From: Nocardia sp. CDC159
GTDB lineage: Bacteria; Actinomycetota; Actinomycetes; Mycobacteriales; Mycobacteriaceae
DNA length: 64,000 nt
Direction: 5' to 3'
NCBI RefSeq assembly: GCF_023740735.1
Contig: NZ_JAMRXH010000026.1
Location: forward strand, 1-64,000
Made by a program: the position numbers and the translations under genes. The stretch's first letter is position 1. Every line of letters starts with the position of its first letter. The notes below the pieces were generated by a model that saw only the letters and a list, made by a program, of their open reading frames with translations, was not told the DNA's origin and did no database searches. Positions 60,964-64,000 of the stretch are shown piece after piece.

Positions 60964-63282
60964 TTGCGCTGGCCGGAGGTCGTTGCCGGTTTCGCCGCGC
61001 GGCGGAAGTGGTTGTTGATAGTGGTCTGGGTGGCGCTGCTCGGTGCGGGCGCGCTCGGCGCCGGTGCGGTCGGTGACCGATTGAGCAACGGCTCCGGCCC
61101 GCCCGCCGCCGCGGACAGCGTCCGCACCGACGCCCTGCTGGCGCGCGGTTTCGAGGGACGCGGGCCGACCAGCGCGGTTCTCATCGTGCACGATCGGCGA
61201 AACGAGGCGGGCAGCGCCGAATTCGACGATCGCGCCCGTGCGGTCTTCGACGCGGTGGCCAGCGATCCGCGCCTCGAGGTCACCAGCAGTTTCGGCTGGA
61301 GCACGCAGGCGCCGGGGGACCGGGACGGCTTCCTGGGCAAGGATCACCGCACGGTGGTCACCTCGATCGGACTGGGGCTCGACGACGCGGCCGCGACCAC
61401 GACGCTCCCCGCCATCCAGAAGGATCTCGAGAACCGCTTCGCCGGAGCCGGACTCGACGTCTCGCTGGTGAGTATCCAGGCCTTCCAGGGCGAGTTGACC
61501 GAGCAGAGCGCGACCGGCCTGGCGAAGGCGGAGCTGCTCGCGCTGCCGCTGATCGTGATCGTCCTGCTGCTGCTGTTCCGCAGTGTGGCCGCCACCGCGG
61601 TCGCGTTGGTCACGACGATGGCCGGAATCGTGCTCGCGCTCGGGCTGCTCGACCTGCTCGCCCAGGTGATGCAGCTCAACATCTTCGCGAAGAACATCAT
61701 CGTCATGCTCGGGCTCGGCGTCGGTGTCGACTACGCGCTGGTGATGCTCAAACGCTTCAAATCCGAACTGGCACAGGGGCGGGACGTGTCCGCCGCGGTC
61801 ACGCGGACGGTGGCGACGGCCGGGCATACGGTGATCGCCTCGGCGCTGACCATCGTGGTCGCGGTCGCCGCGCTGTTCATCGTCCCGCTGTCGACGGTCG
61901 TCTCCCTGGCCATCGGCGCGGTGCTCGCGGTGGTGCTGGCCATGCTCGTGGCCCTCCTGCTACTGCCCGCGCTGATGCATCTGCTCGGCAGGCGTATCGA
62001 CGCCGGACGGATCCGGCTGCCCGAGTCGTGGCTGCACCGCGAATCGGATGCGGAATCGAGCCGGTGGCATCGGATCACGCTGCGGGTGATGAATCGTCCC
62101 GCGACCTTCCTGACCATCGGCATCGTCATCCTGCTGCTGCTGGCGATTCCGACGGTGAGCATGAAACTGTTCACCCCCGACGCCCGGATCCTGTCCGCCG
62201 CATCGCCGGTGACGCGCGGCGCGGATCTGGTCGCGGAGCAATTCGGTCCCGGCGTGGCGACGCCGATCGTGGTGGTGTTCGACAGCGACGCCCGCGCCCC
62301 CGACGCCGCGGCCTTCGCCGAACTCGAGCGGTTCGTCGCCGACGTGGGTGGGCTGCCGGATGTCGCGGCGGTCGGGTCGGCGCTGCCCGCGCTGCGGGCG
62401 ATCGCCCCGTCCGATCCGCGGGCCGCCCTGGAACCGGCTGTGCTGGACCGAATTCCGCCCGATGCCCGCGCTGGGGTGCACCGCTACGTCGCCCGCGACG
62501 GCCGGACGTTCGTCGTGGAGGTGGTGTCGGCGCACCGCAGTTCGGACGATGCGACCACGCGCCTGCTGGACCGTGTCCGCGACCGGGCCGCGGCAGTACA
62601 GTCGATGACGACGGCGGTGGGTGGCGAGACCGCCCGCGGCGACGATTCCAACCGCGAGATCGCCCGCACCCTGCCGTGGGTGTTCGGTCTCATGCTCGTC
62701 GCCGTCTACCTGGTACTGCTGGGCACCTTCCGCTCGGTCTTCCTGCCGCTCAAGGCGATTGTGGCGAATGTGCTCACCGCGGGTGCGACGTTCGGCGTGA
62801 TGGTCGTGATCTTCCAGTTCGGCTGGCTGCCCGAGTGGCTGGGCCTGGGGCACGCCGGTGCGCTGTTCTTCATCGATCCCCTGGTGGTGTTGGCGCTGAT
62901 CGTCGGCCTGAGTACCGATTACGAGGTGTTCCTGCTCAGCAGGGTGCGCGAAGAGTATCTGTCCGGCGGCGACAACCGGCTCGCCGTCGCCCGCGGTATG
63001 AGCCGGACCGCACCGATGATCACCGGCGCGGCCCTGCTGATGATCGTCGTGTTCGGCGCCTTCGGCTTCGCCGGGATCATGCCGATCCAGCAACTCGGTA
63101 TCGGCCTCGCGGTCGCGGTCGCCATCGATGCGACGGTGGTGCGGGTCGTGCTGGTGCCCGCCGCGATGCAGCTGATGGGCCGCTGGAACTGGTGGAACCC
63201 GTTGGCCCGTACGGGCCCGCCGAGATCCGGCCCGCCGGAACCGGCCGTGGTCGGCACCGGCGTGCGGGGTGCGGACCGATGA
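60964..63282 (+). CDS. MMPL/RND family transporter
   Basis: A 772-aa membrane transporter from TTG 60964, with AGGAG upstream and the mature pattern RWPEVVAGFAARRKWLLIVV. It has two MMPL halves with about 12 helices; GLGVGVDYALVMLKRFKSEL and GLSTDYEVFLLSRVREEYLS carry the Asp-Tyr motifs of the proton relay. Two large outer loops lie at about residues 40-190 and 400-570. Such proteins export lipids, pigments or antibiotics in actinomycetes. Its place at the end of the polyketide cluster suggests product export or self-resistance. Confidence 0.93.
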   Translation: MRWPEVVAGFAARRKWLLIVVWVALLGAGALGAGAVGDRLSNGSGPPAAADSVRTDALLARGFEGRGPTSAVLIVHDRRNEAGSAEFDDRARAVFDAVASDPRLEVTSSFGWSTQAPGDRDGFLGKDHRTVVTSIGLGLDDAAATTTLPAIQKDLENRFAGAGLDVSLVSIQAFQGELTEQSATGLAKAELLALPLIVIVLLLLFRSVAATAVALVTTMAGIVLALGLLDLLAQVMQLNIFAKNIIVMLGLGVGVDYALVMLKRFKSELAQGRDVSAAVTRTVATAGHTVIASALTIVVAVAALFIVPLSTVVSLAIGAVLAVVLAMLVALLLLPALMHLLGRRIDAGRIRLPESWLHRESDAESSRWHRITLRVMNRPATFLTIGIVILLLLAIPTVSMKLFTPDARILSAASPVTRGADLVAEQFGPGVATPIVVVFDSDARAPDAAAFAELERFVADVGGLPDVAAVGSALPALRAIAPSDPRAALEPAVLDRIPPDARAGVHRYVARDGRTFVVEVVSAHRSSDDATTRLLDRVRDRAAAVQSMTTAVGGETARGDDSNREIARTLPWVFGLMLVAVYLVLLGTFRSVFLPLKAIVANVLTAGATFGVMVVIFQFGWLPEWLGLGHAGALFFIDPLVVLALIVGLSTDYEVFLLSRVREEYLSGGDNRLAVARGMSRTAPMITGAALLMIVVFGAFGFAGIMPIQQLGIGLAVAVAIDATVVRVVLVPAAMQLMGRWNWWNPLARTGPPRSGPPEPAVVGTGVRGADR

Positions 63283-63527
63283 AATGGTGGAGCACGAAAC
63301 GACAGCCCCGATTATCTGGGTATTGCCATGCTTATTTCTGAGTAAAATTATCTGAATGTAACACAGAATTCTTGAAACCCGGGGTAGTCCTCCGTAACAT
63401 GGCAGGGGCCGAGGGTTGATATTCGGCAGAGATTGTGTTGGCGAGAATGACGTGAACCCTATTCTTCGTATTCCGATTCGCTGTGCCGTAGACGTGTTAG
63501 TCCTGCAATATCAGAAGGGGGCGTGTA

Positions 63528-64000
63528 ATGCACGAGCCTTCACATCGAGACCTACCGGCATCGGTTGCCCGGGCCAAACGTGGCGGGGTGGCGGTGAGCG
63601 CTGTCGCCTGGCAACCGACCGCGACGATGAAGTGCGAAGAATGGCTTCGCCACGGTGAGCAGCTCGGTACGATCGGGCGGGCCGCGGCCTGGTGGATCGG
63701 CGATTGGGTCAACTACGGAAATGTCAAGTTCGGTGAAAAATATTCGCGCGCGGCGCGTATCACCGGCTATGATGTGCAGAGTTTGATGAATATGGCCTAT
63801 GTCGCTTCCCGATTCGAGCAGCGGCGACGCAGAGAAAGACTCTCGTGGAGCCATCACGCAGAGGTTGCGGCGCTGGAGGTCCACGACCAGGACCGATGGC
63901 TGCGGCACGCGGAGGACTCCCAGCTGTCCGTGCGCGGCCTGCGGGAATTGCTGCGCGCCGAGCGTCGCCGGTTGTCCGGCGGCTCGGCGAGCCGGAAGAA
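63528..64000 (+). CDS. LmbU family transcriptional regulator (3' end beyond window)
   Basis: A protein of at least 157 aa, starting at ATG 63528 with AAGGGGG upstream and cut by the right edge. The middle shows AAAWWIGDWVNYG, FGEKYSRAARITGYDVQSL and MNMAYVASRFE, then LSWSHHAEVAALE and DRWLRHAEDSQLSVRGLREL. This is the pattern I know from LmbU and its homologues (NovE, HmtD), DNA-binding activators in antibiotic clusters. It probably controls the adjacent polyketide cluster or the next one. The 245-bp gap upstream is A/T-rich and has a direct repeat, ATTATCTG, at 63311 and 63347. Confidence 0.88.
   Translation, partial: MHEPSHRDLPASVARAKRGGVAVSAVAWQPTATMKCEEWLRHGEQLGTIGRAAAWWIGDWVNYGNVKFGEKYSRAARITGYDVQSLMNMAYVASRFEQRRRRERLSWSHHAEVAALEVHDQDRWLRHAEDSQLSVRGLRELLRAERRRLSGGSASRK

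Overview
The window is high-GC actinobacterial DNA. An MTB12-like secreted antigen, a CanB-type carbonic anhydrase, a mycobacterial-style L,D-transpeptidase and an MmpL-type transporter point to Mycobacteriales, most likely Nocardia. Names are by recognition of motifs and family sequence; no search was run.

Layout. (1) 1-8.9 kb: a worn genomic island ending at a tRNA-Lys (8905-8977, minus). It holds a UROD/MetE-like protein, a DUF574-type methyltransferase, a secreted MTB12-like protein, a two-gene ABC exporter and a cytochrome P450. After these come only relics: IS481 and IS110 transposase fragments, a frameshifted ATP-dependent DNA ligase and a frameshifted tyrosine integrase. (2) 9.2-21.1 kb: housekeeping and accessory genes. 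These are an L,D-transpeptidase, a minus-strand ROK-controlled sugar operon (regulator, binding protein, two permeases, GH4 glycosidase, BadF-type sugar kinase) with a palindromic operator, a TerC protein, an AraC pair, a small hydrolase and a carbonic anhydrase. (3) 21.3-34.4 kb: a complete mevalonate route (HMG-CoA synthase and reductase, the three kinases/decarboxylase, type I IPP isomerase). It is interleaved with two signature isonitrile genes (IsnA/PvcA and IsnB/PvcB types), a UbiA prenyltransferase, a P450, a HAD phosphatase and an MFS exporter. The idi/MFS intergenic region carries repeated TGACAAA boxes. This looks like a prenylated isonitrile pathway. (4) 34.4-36.3 kb: an AraC regulator and two small membrane proteins. 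(5) 36.6-63.3 kb: an aromatic type II polyketide cluster in the classical angucycline order (TcmI-like cyclase, KS, CLF, ACP, KR, di-domain aromatase). It has two FAD monooxygenases, a DpsC-like KAS III with Ser in place of Cys plus an acyltransferase (non-acetate starter), aminodeoxysugar genes, a glycosyltransferase, two atypical response regulators, a Tat-type FAD oxidoreductase and an MmpL exporter. An LmbU-family regulator runs off the right edge.

How it works together. The PKS operon (43870 to 55931, plus) should make and oxidise an aromatic core. The divergent operon (43540 to 37631, minus) supplies starter selection, sugar tailoring and glycosyl transfer. RmlA, a 2,3-dehydratase, a DegT aminotransferase, a 3,5-epimerase and a 4-ketoreductase fit a 2,3,6-trideoxy-3-aminohexose; the 4,6-dehydratase is not in the window. 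The divergent promoter region carries TGAC pairs spaced 11 bp, a pattern suited to OmpR-type binding, and two such regulators lie at the end of the operon. The mevalonate/isonitrile cluster and the polyketide cluster may be separate pathways side by side or one supercluster; the sequence alone does not decide this.
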